Shown: positions 38,914 through 50,254, counted from the stretch's first letter. The stretch is 64,000 bases of DNA from Streptomyces luteogriseus (GCF_014205055.1 NZ_JACHMS010000001.1:868001-932000); one strand, 5' to 3'. Translations and numbers: made by a program. The notes: a model not told the origin generated them from the letters alone.

Positions 38914-39417
38914 TCACCGACCGCCCGGCTTGGGGCCGATGCCCCGCAACTCCCTGATCGTGCCGCCGAGCTTCGCGCGGAAGGACTCCAGCAGCGCCGG
39001 TTTCACGCTGACCACCCAGCGCGTGCCGACGAGGTACTTGCCACCGTAGACGCGCGCCTCCTCCAGCCAGGTCTCCTTGAACCGCTCCTCGGGGAAGGTG
39101 GTGATGAGGTAGTCGGCCTTCTTGGTGTGGCACAGGCCCTGGCGCAGCTCGTCGGCGTCGATGCGGATCTTCGCCTTGCAGCCGGTCAGTGCAGCGATCA
39201 CCTCCACCTTGGCCGGTGCGACGACTCCGGCGGCGGGAGCGGCGGTCACGCTCGGCGCCGCCTTGCCGCCGTCGGCGCCCTTGCCGTCGTCACCGCCGCC
39301 GCAGGCCGTGACCAGGGGGAGGGCGACCAGGGCGCCGGCCGCCGCGAGGGCGCGCGGCCGGTGGGCGCGGGAGGGTGTGCGGCGGGGGGATCGTGCGGTC
39401 GGTTGCTGCTGGGACAC
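38914..39417 (-). CDS. Small secreted lipoprotein of unknown function
   Basis: 167 residues from GTG 39417, with GGAGAGG 4-5 nt upstream; a frame to 39495 is less supported. Basic N-terminus, hydrophobic core and lipobox LVTACGGGDDG predict a lipid anchor. The mature protein has a low-complexity linker, then a compact domain with two Cys (LTGCKAKI and GLCHTKKADYL) that could form a disulfide. It was not recognised as a known family. Its position 52 bp upstream of the histidine kinase, on the same strand, suggests a sensory or accessory partner. Confidence 0.75.
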   Translation of the reverse strand: MSQQQPTARSPRRTPSRAHRPRALAAAGALVALPLVTACGGGDDGKGADGGKAAPSVTAAPAAGVVAPAKVEVIAALTGCKAKIRIDADELRQGLCHTKKADYLITTFPEERFKETWLEEARVYGGKYLVGTRWVVSVKPALLESFRAKLGGTIRELRGIGPKPGGR

Positions 39418-39491
39418 GTCGCCTCTCCGGGTGCGGGCTCTCGGCAGGTGTTCGACAGGAGTACGCACAGGTCCGGGCGGGCGTTCACGCC

Positions 39492-41393
39492 TCACGCGGC
39501 CTCCTCCACCGCCTCGCCCCGCGTCCCGTCGGCCGGTCCCGCGAACTGGGTGCGGTACAGCTCCGCGTACCGCTGCCCCGCCGCCAGGAGTTCCTCGTGC
39601 GTGCCCCGTTCGACGATGCGGCCCGCCTCGACGACCAGGATCTGGTCGGCCGCGCGGACGGTGGAGAGGCGGTGGGCGATCACGACGGCGGTACGGCCCT
39701 CGAGCGCTTCGGAGAGGGCTTCTTGGACGGCGGCCTCGGAGGTGTTGTCGAGATGGGCGGTGGCCTCGTCGAGGATGACGACGCGCTGGCGGGCCAGCAG
39801 CAGCCGGGCGATGGTCATGCGCTGGCGTTCACCTCCGGAGAGGCGGTAGCCGCGTTCGCCGACCACGGTGTCGAGGCCGTCGGGCAGGGACCGTACGAGG
39901 TCGTCCAGGCGGGCCCGGCGCAGGGCGTCCCACAGGTCGTCCTCCGTGGCCTCGGGGCGGGCGAGCAGGAGGTTGGCGCGGACGGTGTCGTGGAAGAGGT
40001 GACCGTCCTGGGTGACCATGCCCAGGGTCTGCCGCAGCGACTGCGCCGTGAGGTCGCGGACGTCGACGCCGCCGATGCGCACGGCGCCCTCGTCGGTGTC
40101 GTACAGACGCGGCATCAGCTGCGCGATGGTCGACTTGCCCGCGCCGGAGGAGCCGACGAGCGCCACGGTCCGGCCGGGTTCGGCGCGGAAGGACAGGCCG
40201 TGCAGGACCTCGTCGCCGCCCCGCTTGTCCAGGGAGGCGACTTCCTCGAGGGAGGCCAGGGAGACCTTGTCGGCGGCGGGGTACCCGAAGCGGACGTTGT
40301 CGAACTCGACCGCCACGGGCCCGTCGGGCACCGGACGCGCGTCCGGCTTCTCCTCGATGAGGGGCCGGAGGTCGAGCACCTCGAAGACCCGCTCGAAGCT
40401 GACCAGGGCGCTCATCACCTCGACGCGTGCCCCCGCGAGCGCCGTCAGCGGCGCGTAGAGCCGGGTCAGGAGCAGGGCGAGCGACACGACCGCGCCGGGT
40501 TCCAGGGAGCCGCGCAGGGCGAACCAGCCGCCGAGGCCGTAGACGAGGGCCAGGGCGAGGGCGGAGACCAGGGTGAGGGCGGTGATGAAGGCGGCCTGGG
40601 CGGTCGCCGTCCGGATGCCGATGTCCGCGACCCGGCGGGCGCGTTCGGCGAACTCCCGCGACTCCTCCTCGGGCCGGCCGAAGAGCTTGACCAGGGTGGC
40701 GCCGGGGGCGGAGAACCGCTCGGTCATGCGGGTGCCCATCGCCGCGTTCAGCGTGGCGGCCTCCCGCTGCATCCGGGCCATCCGGCTGCCCATCCGCCGG
40801 GCCGGGATCACGAACACCGGCAGCAGCACCAGGGCGAGCAGGGTGATCTGCCAGGACAGCGTGAGCATCACCGCGAGCGTGAGCAGCAGCGTCACGAGGT
40901 TGCTGACCACTCCGGAGAGGGTGTTGCTGAACGCGCGCTGCGCGCCGATGACGTCGTTGTTGAGCCGGGAGACGAGGGCGCCCGTACGAGTGCGTGTGAA
41001 GAACGCGACCGGCATGCGCTGCACATGGTCGAAGACGGCGGTCCGCAGATCGAGGATGAGGTGCTCCCCGAGCGTCGCCGACAGTCTGCGGCCGAGGATG
41101 CCCAGCGCCGCCTCCGCCACTGCGATCAGCGCGATGAGCAGGGCGAGGCGTACGACCCTGTCCTCGTCCCCGTCCGACACGATCGTGTCCACGACCCACC
41201 CGGCCAGGACGGGGGTCGCCACGGCCAGCAGGGCGGTGCCCACGCCGAGCAGGACGAAGAGGGCGATGCGGCGCCGGTGCGGGCGGGCGAACGCGCCGAT
41301 GCGGCGCAGGGTCGTCAAGGCGAAGGGGCGGCGGTCCTGTTCGGCGTTGATGACGCTGTGCAACTGCGTCCACGCCGTGGTCTCCATGCTCAT
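39492..41393 (-). CDS. ABC exporter (permease-ATPase fusion), SoxR-box controlled
   Basis: 633 residues. The membrane domain spans about 35-330. The ATPase has Walker A LVGSSGAGKSTIAQL, Q-loop VTQDGHLFHDTV, signature RLSGGERQRMTIARLLL, Walker B VVILDEATAHLD and H-loop VIAHRLSTVRAADQ, all intact, so a homodimer can work. A near-perfect SoxR box lies in a promoter with a 19-bp spacer, and the ATG at 41393 is at the predicted transcription start, suggesting leaderless mRNA. By analogy with the SoxR-controlled ABC transporter of S. coelicolor, it may export redox-active small molecules. The substrate is inferred. Confidence 0.92.
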   Translation of the reverse strand: MSMETTAWTQLHSVINAEQDRRPFALTTLRRIGAFARPHRRRIALFVLLGVGTALLAVATPVLAGWVVDTIVSDGDEDRVVRLALLIALIAVAEAALGILGRRLSATLGEHLILDLRTAVFDHVQRMPVAFFTRTRTGALVSRLNNDVIGAQRAFSNTLSGVVSNLVTLLLTLAVMLTLSWQITLLALVLLPVFVIPARRMGSRMARMQREAATLNAAMGTRMTERFSAPGATLVKLFGRPEEESREFAERARRVADIGIRTATAQAAFITALTLVSALALALVYGLGGWFALRGSLEPGAVVSLALLLTRLYAPLTALAGARVEVMSALVSFERVFEVLDLRPLIEEKPDARPVPDGPVAVEFDNVRFGYPAADKVSLASLEEVASLDKRGGDEVLHGLSFRAEPGRTVALVGSSGAGKSTIAQLMPRLYDTDEGAVRIGGVDVRDLTAQSLRQTLGMVTQDGHLFHDTVRANLLLARPEATEDDLWDALRRARLDDLVRSLPDGLDTVVGERGYRLSGGERQRMTIARLLLARQRVVILDEATAHLDNTSEAAVQEALSEALEGRTAVVIAHRLSTVRAADQILVVEAGRIVERGTHEELLAAGQRYAELYRTQFAGPADGTRGEAVEEAA

Positions 41394-41409
41394 GAGAGCG
41401 ACAGTAGAA

Positions 41410-41427
41410 CCTCAAGCAATCTTGAGG
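41410..41427 (-). promoter_or_regulatory. SoxR box and MerR-type promoter
   Basis: CCTCAAGCAATCTTGAGG matches the SoxR consensus CCTCAAGTTAACTTGAGG in all outer positions. Read leftward it sits between TTGACC (-35) and TACTGT (-10) separated by 19 bp, the long spacer that SoxR/MerR proteins correct on activation. No soxR gene lies in the window. Confidence 0.85.
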
Positions 41428-41509
41428 TCAAGGAGCTCGCACATTTCCCCGACATCCCGCACAATCAGCCCGATCCCCCCCGTCCCCGTCCCTCCGCGCA
41501 AAGGCCCCG

Positions 41510-42586
41510 ATGACGCTCCCCACCCAGCCGCTTCCCGCGCGCAATCCCCAGTCCCCGCTTCCGCAACCCGCAGTTGGCACGGCCTGGACAGCCTCTGGAG
41601 ACGTGACAGCGGTACACCTCCCCGAACTGAGCCCGGGACGACTCCCCCGTCGCGTCCCGGTCCGCCGCCTGCGGCAGATCCTGTGTCTGCTCCCGCTCCT
41701 GCTCGTCACCGTGGTCGCGGTGCAGCACCGGTCGGTACTGGCCGCCGGTTTCGCGCATCTGGGCACCGCCGAGTGGCCCTGGCTGCTGGCCGCGGCCGGC
41801 ACGACCTGCCTGACCTGGGTCGCCGCCTCCTTCACCCGGCAGGGCGCGGTCGTCGAGCGGCTGCCCCGACGACGGCTGCTGGCCACGCAGTTCGCGGCCG
41901 GCGCGGCCAACCACCTGCTGCCGACCGGGCTGGGCGCGAGCGCGGTCAACCTGCGGTTCATGACCGTGTGCGGGCTGCCGCTCGCCCGCTCCTCGGCGGC
42001 CCTCGGCCTGTATCTGCTCGCCGAGAGCGTCGGCCGGGTGGCGCTGCTGGGTGTCCTGCTCGTCGCGTTCCCGGGCGCGCTGCGGCTCGGCGCGCTGGTG
42101 CCGGAGGCGGCGTTCGGCCCCTTGCTGGCCGGCGTCGCGGTGGTGCTCGTGATCGCCGTGACGGTGCTCGCCCTCGTGCGGCGGCTGCGCTCGGCCCTGG
42201 TGTCCTTCCTGCGGACGGCGCTCGGCGAGGCGCGTACGGTGCACACCCGTCCGGCGCGGGCGCTGGCGCTGTGGGGCGGGTCGTTCGCCTTCCCGGCCCT
42301 GCAGGCGTCCGTGCTGGTGCTGGTGGGGCGGGCGCTGGGGCTGGACGTCCCGGCCGCGCACATGGCGGTGGCCTACCTGGCGGCGACGGTCGCCGTCGCG
42401 CTGGTGCCCACCCCGGGCGGCATCGGCTCGGTGGAGGCGGCGCTCGTGATGGCGCTGGTGGCCGCGGGCGGACCGGCCGCGGTGGCCACCGCGGTGGTCC
42501 TGGCCTTCCGGGTCATCACCGTCTGGCTGCCGCTGGTGCCGGGCGCGTTGACGCTGGCGGCGCTGGTCCGGCTGAAGGTGATCTGA
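41510..42586 (+). CDS. Lysylphosphatidylglycerol synthase TM-region / UPF0104-like membrane protein
   Basis: 358 residues with about eight hydrophobic segments. TGLGASAVNLRFMTVCGLPLARSSAAL and VALVPTPGGIGSVEAALVMAL are typical of the MprF-flippase-like UPF0104 family. The C-terminal synthase domain of MprF is absent. ATG 41510 has a weak AAGG site; GTG 41603 is another possible start. It is divergent from the SoxR-controlled exporter. The lipid or glycolipid substrate is unknown. Confidence 0.8.
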   Translation: MTLPTQPLPARNPQSPLPQPAVGTAWTASGDVTAVHLPELSPGRLPRRVPVRRLRQILCLLPLLLVTVVAVQHRSVLAAGFAHLGTAEWPWLLAAAGTTCLTWVAASFTRQGAVVERLPRRRLLATQFAAGAANHLLPTGLGASAVNLRFMTVCGLPLARSSAALGLYLLAESVGRVALLGVLLVAFPGALRLGALVPEAAFGPLLAGVAVVLVIAVTVLALVRRLRSALVSFLRTALGEARTVHTRPARALALWGGSFAFPALQASVLVLVGRALGLDVPAAHMAVAYLAATVAVALVPTPGGIGSVEAALVMALVAAGGPAAVATAVVLAFRVITVWLPLVPGALTLAALVRLKVI

Positions 42587-42692
42587 TCCGGGTTCCGGCT
42601 GAAGGTGAGCTGACGGGGAGGGTGCCGACTCGGTCCGACGGTGATCCGCCCCGGGTAGCGTGCCGGTTCCGTCACGCAGAAGGGACGTCACC

Positions 42693-42903
42693 ATGCCGGT
42701 GCGGATCGAGCGTCAGGGCCATGTGACCACCGTCGTCCTCTCCCGCCCGGAGGCACGCAGTCCTGGACCAGGAGGGCCTGGACGAACCGGCCGCGCTGCG
42801 CGCCGAGTTCCGGCACGGCGCGGGCGTCCTGACCGAGAGCCTGGAAGGAGCCGCCCGGTTCGCCTCCGGCGCGGGTCGGCACGGGTCGTTCACGGACCTG
42901 TGA
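42693..42903 (+). pseudogene. Enoyl-CoA hydratase remnant (internal deletion)
   Basis: ATG 42693 with AAGGGA starts MPVRIERQGHVTTVVLSRPEAR, a normal crotonase N-terminus. At about 42760 the sequence jumps, in another frame, to DEPAALRAEFRHGAGVL and then EGAARFASGAGRHGSFTDL before TGA 42901, the typical crotonase C-terminus. Roughly 180-200 residues between, including the oxyanion hole and catalytic region, are missing. It cannot be a functional hydratase. Confidence 0.72.
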
Positions 42904-43137
42904 GCGAGCCGGGCGTGACGGTGCGTCATGTGCAGTAACTCACCCTCCGCCCACCCCCGTCTCCGGTACGGAACCCCGTACGGGATACGGCAGGATGAAC
43001 GATCGTGCCGACCGCAGGTCAGGGTGGTCTGGCACCTTCGGACATCCCGGAAGACGAGCAGGTGACGACGTGACGAGACTTCACATCCGGCCGCCGGTGA
43101 CGGCGTTCGCGGCAGCTCCCCGCCCCGGAGGTGACCG

Positions 43138-44235
43138 GTGAACCGGGCACTCACCGTGGACGATCTGCTGTTCGCCGGCATCGCCCTCGCCTCGGGCCTG
43201 CTGGCGGCGTTCGCGCTGCGCATCCTGCTGCGCTGGCTGGGCGGGCACGCCGACCGCACCCGCTGGACCGGCGACGACGTCATCGTGCACGCGCTGAGGG
43301 CCGTGGTGCCCTGGGCCGCGATCGTGGGTGGCGTGGCGGGCGCGGCGGCCGTGCTGCCGCTGACCCGCACCGTGCAGCACACCACCAACCAGGCGCTCAC
43401 CGTGCTGCTCATCTTCGTCGCGACGGTGTCGGCGGCCCGGGTGGTGACCGGGCTGGTGCGCACGGTCACCCAGTCCCGCTCCGGGGTCGCCGGATCGGCC
43501 ACGATCTTCGTCAACATCACCCGGATCCTGGTCCTGGCGATCGGCTTCCTGGTGGTGCTCCAGACCCTGGGCATCTCCATAGCCCCGCTGCTCACCGCCC
43601 TGGGTGTCGGCGGTCTGGCGGTCGCGCTGGCGCTCCAGGACACCCTCGCCAACCTCTTCGCGGGCATTCACATCCTCGCCTCCAAGACCGTCCAGCCCGG
43701 TGACTACATCAAGCTCAGCAGCGGCGAGGAGGGCTACGTCGAGGACATCAACTGGCGGCAGACGACCATCCGCAATCTGTCCAACAACCTCATCGTGCTC
43801 CCCAACGGCCAGCTCGCGCAGGCAAACATGACCAACTTCATGCGCCCCGAGGAGCAGCTGACCATCCTGGTCCAGGTCGGGGTGGCCTACGACAGCGATC
43901 TGGAGCACGTGGAGCGCGTGACCAACGAAGTCATCGCCCAGACCATGACCGAGGTCGAGGGCGCGGTGCCGGACCACGAGCCGATCATCCGGTTCCACAC
44001 CTTCGGCGACTCCCGCATCGGTTTCACCGTCATCCTGGGCGTCGGCGAGTTCAGCGACCAGTACCGGATCAAGCACGAGTTCATCAAGCGCCTGCACAAG
44101 CGCTACCGCGCGGAGGGCATCCGCATCCCCGCACCGGCCCGCACGGTGGCGCTCCAGCAGGGCGGGGTCGCCATCCCGCAGCAGCGGACCGGCGAGGTCG
44201 AGCCGGGCGGGCTGAGTTCCGCCCGGTTCGACTGA
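43138..44235 (+). CDS. MscS-family mechanosensitive ion channel
   Basis: 365 residues. Four N-terminal hydrophobic segments lead to the pore helix region ALGVGGLAVALALQDTLANLFAGIHILASKTVQPGDYI, then the beta domain VEDINWRQTTIRNLSNNLIVLPNGQLA and the C-terminal alpha/beta domain. GGAGGTG precedes GTG 43138. It should open under membrane tension to release solutes on hypo-osmotic shock. It appears to be a single-gene unit. The 234 bp before it hold no other supported gene. Confidence 0.92.
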   Translation: MNRALTVDDLLFAGIALASGLLAAFALRILLRWLGGHADRTRWTGDDVIVHALRAVVPWAAIVGGVAGAAAVLPLTRTVQHTTNQALTVLLIFVATVSAARVVTGLVRTVTQSRSGVAGSATIFVNITRILVLAIGFLVVLQTLGISIAPLLTALGVGGLAVALALQDTLANLFAGIHILASKTVQPGDYIKLSSGEEGYVEDINWRQTTIRNLSNNLIVLPNGQLAQANMTNFMRPEEQLTILVQVGVAYDSDLEHVERVTNEVIAQTMTEVEGAVPDHEPIIRFHTFGDSRIGFTVILGVGEFSDQYRIKHEFIKRLHKRYRAEGIRIPAPARTVALQQGGVAIPQQRTGEVEPGGLSSARFD

Positions 44236-44342
44236 GGTGCGCCGGTCCGACCGAGGTGCGCGCGGGCGCGGCTGACGGGCGCGGGCGCGGCTGAGGGGCG
44301 TCTCGGCCGAGGCACGCGGGCCCGGCAGGGACGCCCCGGCTG

Positions 44343-45887
44343 TTACAGCGTCGCGGAGTTCTCGTGGTGGTGGCTGTCCCTCCGGTCGCGCGGCGCCGAG
44401 AGGGACGCCTTCACCGGCGTCACGGTCCAGTCGGGGTGCCCCGGCATGCGCGGCGTCTTCGTGCCGTACAGCCAGTCCCGCAGGAAGCCGTCGAGGTCCT
44501 GGCCGGAGACCTCCGAGGCGACGGCGATGTAGTCCTGCGTGGAGGCGGTGGAGTCGCGGTACCGCTCCAGGAACGCGCGCTCCAGGGCCGTGAAGGCCTC
44601 CTCGCCGACCTGCTGCCGCAGCGCGTACAGCACGAGCACGCCGCCCAGGTAGCGCTGGCTGTCGAACAGGTTTGCCGCGTTCGGGGCCGCGACCGGCCCG
44701 GAGTCGCGGCGCCACTGGTCGCCCTGGGCGTAGGTGTGCTTCATGCGGGCTTCCAGCGTGGTCAGGCCCAGCGAGTCCGCCCAGCCGCGCTCGTAGCGGT
44801 ACAGCAGCCCGTAGAAGTCGGCGTGGCCCTCGTTCAGCCACAGATCGGCCCAGGTGGCGGGGCTGACGCTGTTGCCGAAGTAGGAGTGGACCAGCTCGTG
44901 CATCATGTGCGAGCCGATCTTGCTCTCCTCCTGGAGGAGGTAGTTCGGCTTGTACAGCGTGAGGGTCTGGGTCTCCAGACCGGTGAAGTCGAAGGCGTCC
45001 GGGGCGTCGTTGTTGCAGGGCAGCAGGCCGTACGTCTCGAAGGGGTACGCCCCGAGCCGCTGCTCGACCCACGACACCAGCGCCGGGGTGAGTGCCAGGG
45101 CCGGCTCCAGCGCGGCGGCCCGGGCGACGGGGACGACGTCCCGCAGCGGCAGCCCGTGCGGGCCCTGCCGGTCCTTGATCACGTAGTCGCCGACGGTGAT
45201 CTGCACCACCTCGGTGGCGATCGGCGAGCGGGAGCGGTACGTGTACGCGGTCCGGTCGCCGGACAGCTGCTCGGTGCGCACCAGTGTGCCGCTGGCGACG
45301 CCCCGCAGCCCGGCGGGCACGGTCAGGCGGAAGGTGAAGTCGGCCTTGTCGGAGGGGTGATCGTTGCAGGGGAAGACGGTGTGCGCCAGGTCCGGCTGGC
45401 AGCACACCGCGAATCCGTCCGGCGTGGCCACCCAGCCGCCGGCGGGCGGCGGGGTCCGGCGCGGGTCGGCGCCGTAGGCCACGCACACCGTGGCCCGCGT
45501 CTTCGCCGCGAGCGGGCGGGCGGGGGTGATCCGCAGTTTCTCGGCCACCTGCTCGAAGGCGGCCGTGCGGCCGTTGATCCGGACGGAGCGTATGTCCAGG
45601 CCGCGCGCGTCCAGGGAGAGGCGGCTCAGGGCCTGGGTGGTGCGGATGGTCAGGGTCACGGTGGCCTCGACGAGCCTGGTCGTGGCGTCGTACGCGACGT
45701 CGAGGTGGTACGCCGACACGCGGTATCCGTCATTGCCGAGGGCGGGGTAGACGGGGTCACCGAGGGTCTCGGGGCCCGGGACGGCGCCGGTCCTGCCGGC
45801 CGCCTGGGCCGGGATCCCCGTGGTCAGTGCCGCCGCCGTGCCGAGAAGGGCAACCGCCGGGGCCGTCACTCTGGTGCGATATCTCAT
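44343..45887 (-). CDS. Secreted M1-family aminopeptidase
   Basis: 514 residues from ATG 45887, giving MRYRTRVTAPAVALLGTAAALTTGIPAQAAG, a Sec-type signal peptide; longer frames are unsupported. The zinc site is HELVHSYFGN...LWLNEGHADF (HExxH-x18-E). The substrate-binding GAMEN loop is replaced by GLETQT. The N-terminal beta domain precedes it as in M1 enzymes, while the C-terminal helical domain is short. It is predicted to trim peptides outside the cell. Confidence 0.9.
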   Translation of the reverse strand: MRYRTRVTAPAVALLGTAAALTTGIPAQAAGRTGAVPGPETLGDPVYPALGNDGYRVSAYHLDVAYDATTRLVEATVTLTIRTTQALSRLSLDARGLDIRSVRINGRTAAFEQVAEKLRITPARPLAAKTRATVCVAYGADPRRTPPPAGGWVATPDGFAVCCQPDLAHTVFPCNDHPSDKADFTFRLTVPAGLRGVASGTLVRTEQLSGDRTAYTYRSRSPIATEVVQITVGDYVIKDRQGPHGLPLRDVVPVARAAALEPALALTPALVSWVEQRLGAYPFETYGLLPCNNDAPDAFDFTGLETQTLTLYKPNYLLQEESKIGSHMMHELVHSYFGNSVSPATWADLWLNEGHADFYGLLYRYERGWADSLGLTTLEARMKHTYAQGDQWRRDSGPVAAPNAANLFDSQRYLGGVLVLYALRQQVGEEAFTALERAFLERYRDSTASTQDYIAVASEVSGQDLDGFLRDWLYGTKTPRMPGHPDWTVTPVKASLSAPRDRRDSHHHENSATL

Positions 45888-45942
45888 GGTCCGCTTTCGC
45901 TCGGGCGGCCGGGTGGTCAGGTCCGGCCGTGGCTTGGAGTGA

Positions 45943-48294
<2,352 letters not shown>

Positions 48295-48320
48295 CGCCCC
48301 GGGCCCCTTCGGCCCGCTGA

Positions 48321-48358
48321 CTCCGCCCCGGCCGGCACAGCGCCCGGCCGGGGCGGAG
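48321..48358. terminator. Hairpin terminator after icd
   Basis: A 15-bp perfect stem, CTCCGCCCCGGCCGG (48321-48335) with 48344-48358, and an 8-nt loop. It lies between the convergent icd and DUF5713-like genes, so it can serve both. Confidence 0.85.
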
Positions 48359-48382
48359 CCGTGTGCGCCCCTCCCCCGGCCC

Positions 48383-48724
48383 TCACCACTCCCGCGTGGC
48401 GATCAGCTCCTCCACGTCCGCGTCCGGGAAGTCGTACGCACGCGCGAGGAAAGCGAAGTCCTCGGCTATCTCCTCCCGGGCCACCGTCTCGATCTCGCTG
48501 TCCGCCGCCTCGAACGCGGCCTCCAGGTCGTTGAACTCCTCGGTGGCCGCGTGGGTCAGGACGTACAGCGCGTCGAGGCCGGCGGGCCGCTCCCGCTCGA
48601 TGCGCTCGCACAGGGCGAGCAGGATCGCGCGGCCGCGGTCCACCACGTGGTCCGGGTAGTAGTCGTCCTCGTACAGCGCCCGGAGGAACGGATGGGTGCT
48701 CACCTGCTCGTTGCTGATCGGCAT
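48383..48724 (-). CDS. DUF5713-like protein
   Basis: 113 residues, mainly helical and acidic, starting MPISNEQVSTHPFLRALYEDDYYPDHVVD and ending ELIATREW. The pattern fits the small DUF5713 family of actinobacteria; no catalytic motif is evident. No signal or membrane segment is seen. It is convergent with icd and divergent from the N-formylglutamate amidohydrolase-like gene. Confidence 0.7.
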   Translation of the reverse strand: MPISNEQVSTHPFLRALYEDDYYPDHVVDRGRAILLALCERIERERPAGLDALYVLTHAATEEFNDLEAAFEAADSEIETVAREEIAEDFAFLARAYDFPDADVEELIATREW

Positions 48725-48805
48725 GACGTCCTCGGCCTCGATGGTCCGGCGATGTGGCACCTTGATCCTGCCGGACACCACTGACAACGCCCCCGGAGCC
48801 GCCTC

Positions 48806-49594
48806 GTGACCGACGCCCCGCCGCCCTTCGAGCTGCTGCCCGGGGCCGGGCAGTCTCCGGTGATCCTCCATGTGCCGCACGCCGCACGCGAGATACCGCG
48901 GACGGTGCGTGCGGGAATCGCGCTCGGCGACGAGGAACTGGCGCGGGAGCTGGACCACATCACCGACGCGCACACGGACCGGATCGCCGACGTGGCGGCC
49001 GGGCGGGCGGCCGTCACACCGTGGCGGTTCGTCAATCGGCTGTCGCGGCTGGTCGTCGATCCGGAGCGGTTCCCGGACGAGCGGGAGGAGATGCTCGCCG
49101 TCGGGATGGGGGCGGTGTACACGCGGACCACGCACGGCGCCGCGCTGCGGTCCGGGGGTGTCGATGCCGGGCCGCTCGTCGAGCGGTACTTCCTGCCCTA
49201 CGCGCGGGCGATGACCGAGGCCGTGGCGGACCGGCTGGCAGTCACCGGGCGGGCCGTGATCATCGACGTGCACTCCTACCCGAGCCGCAGGCTGCCCTAC
49301 GAGCTGCACGGGGAGGGGCCCCGCCCGGCGGTCTGTCTCGGCACCGACTCCTTCCACACGCCTCCCGAGCTTGCGGCCGCCGCCCGGGAGGCGTTCGGGG
49401 AGACGGAGCTCGACACCCCGTTCAGCGGGACCTACGTCCCCCTGGAGTTCTACGGGAAGCGGCCCGAGGTGAGCGCGCTCATGGTGGAGATCCGCCGGGA
49501 CACCTACATGACCGAGCCGGGCGGCCCCGCCGGGCCCGGGCTGGAGCGGCTCGGCGGGGCACTGGCCCGGCTGGTCGACGCCGTGTCCCGCTGA
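48806..49594 (+). CDS. N-formylglutamate amidohydrolase family protein
   Basis: 262 residues. VILHVPHAAREIP carries the first metal His, ELDHITDAHTDRIAD the second region, and VIIDVHSYPSRRLPYE the third, matching the zinc ligands of the HutG-like FGase family. GTG 48806 is used. No other histidine-degradation gene is near, so a role in Hut pathway II is uncertain; it may act on other N-formyl amino acids. Confidence 0.82.
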   Translation: MTDAPPPFELLPGAGQSPVILHVPHAAREIPRTVRAGIALGDEELARELDHITDAHTDRIADVAAGRAAVTPWRFVNRLSRLVVDPERFPDEREEMLAVGMGAVYTRTTHGAALRSGGVDAGPLVERYFLPYARAMTEAVADRLAVTGRAVIIDVHSYPSRRLPYELHGEGPRPAVCLGTDSFHTPPELAAAAREAFGETELDTPFSGTYVPLEFYGKRPEVSALMVEIRRDTYMTEPGGPAGPGLERLGGALARLVDAVSR

Positions 49595-49634
49595 ACCGCC
49601 CGGACGGTGATCCGGGGCGCCGGCCCGGCGACTG

Positions 49635-49748
49635 GGCCCCTGTCCGGTGGCCAGGCCCCTGTCCGGTGGCTAGGCCCCTGTCCGGTGGCTAGGCCCCTGT
49701 CCGGTGGCCAGGCCCCTGTCCGGTGGCCAGGCCCCGGCCCGGTGGCTA
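49635..49748. repeat. 19-bp tandem repeat, six copies
   Basis: Units of the form GGCCCCTGTCCGGTGGCTA start at 49635, 49654, 49673, 49692, 49711 and 49730. The last is degenerate (GGCCCCGGCCCGGTGGCTA) and supplies the TAG stop of the following minus-strand gene. There are no spacers, so it is not a CRISPR array. Confidence 0.92.
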
Positions 49749-50249
49749 GGCCCGCAGCCACTCCGTGACCACCACGTCCCCGCCCGTCCGCAACCGCAGG
49801 GCGAACGGGCCGGACAGGCGCACGTCGCCGGTGAAACGGCCCAGGTCGTCCGCCGTGAGCGCGGAGCCGGGACGCGGTCCGCCCAGGACCTCGATCCGGG
49901 CCGGCTGCGGCGGCAGCACCTGCCCCATCAGCCCTCGCGCGCTCACCTCGACGTCGACGGTCACCTCGCCCGCCCGGAAGGTCAGCATCCGGGGCGCGTC
50001 GCCGACGCCCCGGACCGGGAGGGCGTCGACCAGCGAGTCGAAGGTCAGCTCGGCCACGCGCGCGTCCAGGTCGTGCAGCGCGTAGGCGTCCACCGCGATC
50101 TGCTGGAGCTCCGCCGGCACCGGGTCGAGGACGGCGGCGGCCTGCCGCAGCTCCTCCTCCAGGAACCCGGCGTCGAACTCCTCGTCGCCCCAGTCCTCTT
50201 CGCCCGGCAGGCCGCCGTCGTCCAGGCCGCCGTCCAGGTCGTCGTTCAT
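49746..50249 (-). CDS. Acidic protein of unknown function in the CHAT/subtilase locus
   Basis: 167 residues. The first 35 are very acidic (DDLDGGLDDGG, EEDWGDEEFD); the rest looks like a small alpha/beta domain with no recognised motif. No signal peptide or membrane segment is seen. It starts 5 nt after the sigma-factor stop, so the two are almost certainly cotranscribed. It could be an anti-sigma, adaptor or proteolytic substrate, but nothing in the sequence proves this. Confidence 0.72.
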   Translation of the reverse strand: MNDDLDGGLDDGGLPGEEDWGDEEFDAGFLEEELRQAAAVLDPVPAELQQIAVDAYALHDLDARVAELTFDSLVDALPVRGVGDAPRMLTFRAGEVTVDVEVSARGLMGQVLPPQPARIEVLGGPRPGSALTADDLGRFTGDVRLSGPFALRLRTGGDVVVTEWLRA

Positions 50250-50254
50250 GCCGC

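Noticed and set aside
39492..41393. ABC exporter as part of the siderophore export system
   Set aside because: It has a SoxR box and no iron box, and lies beyond the MarR and two-component genes.
49635..49748. Possible CRISPR array
   Set aside because: The 19-bp units are directly contiguous with no variable spacers, and no cas genes are present.
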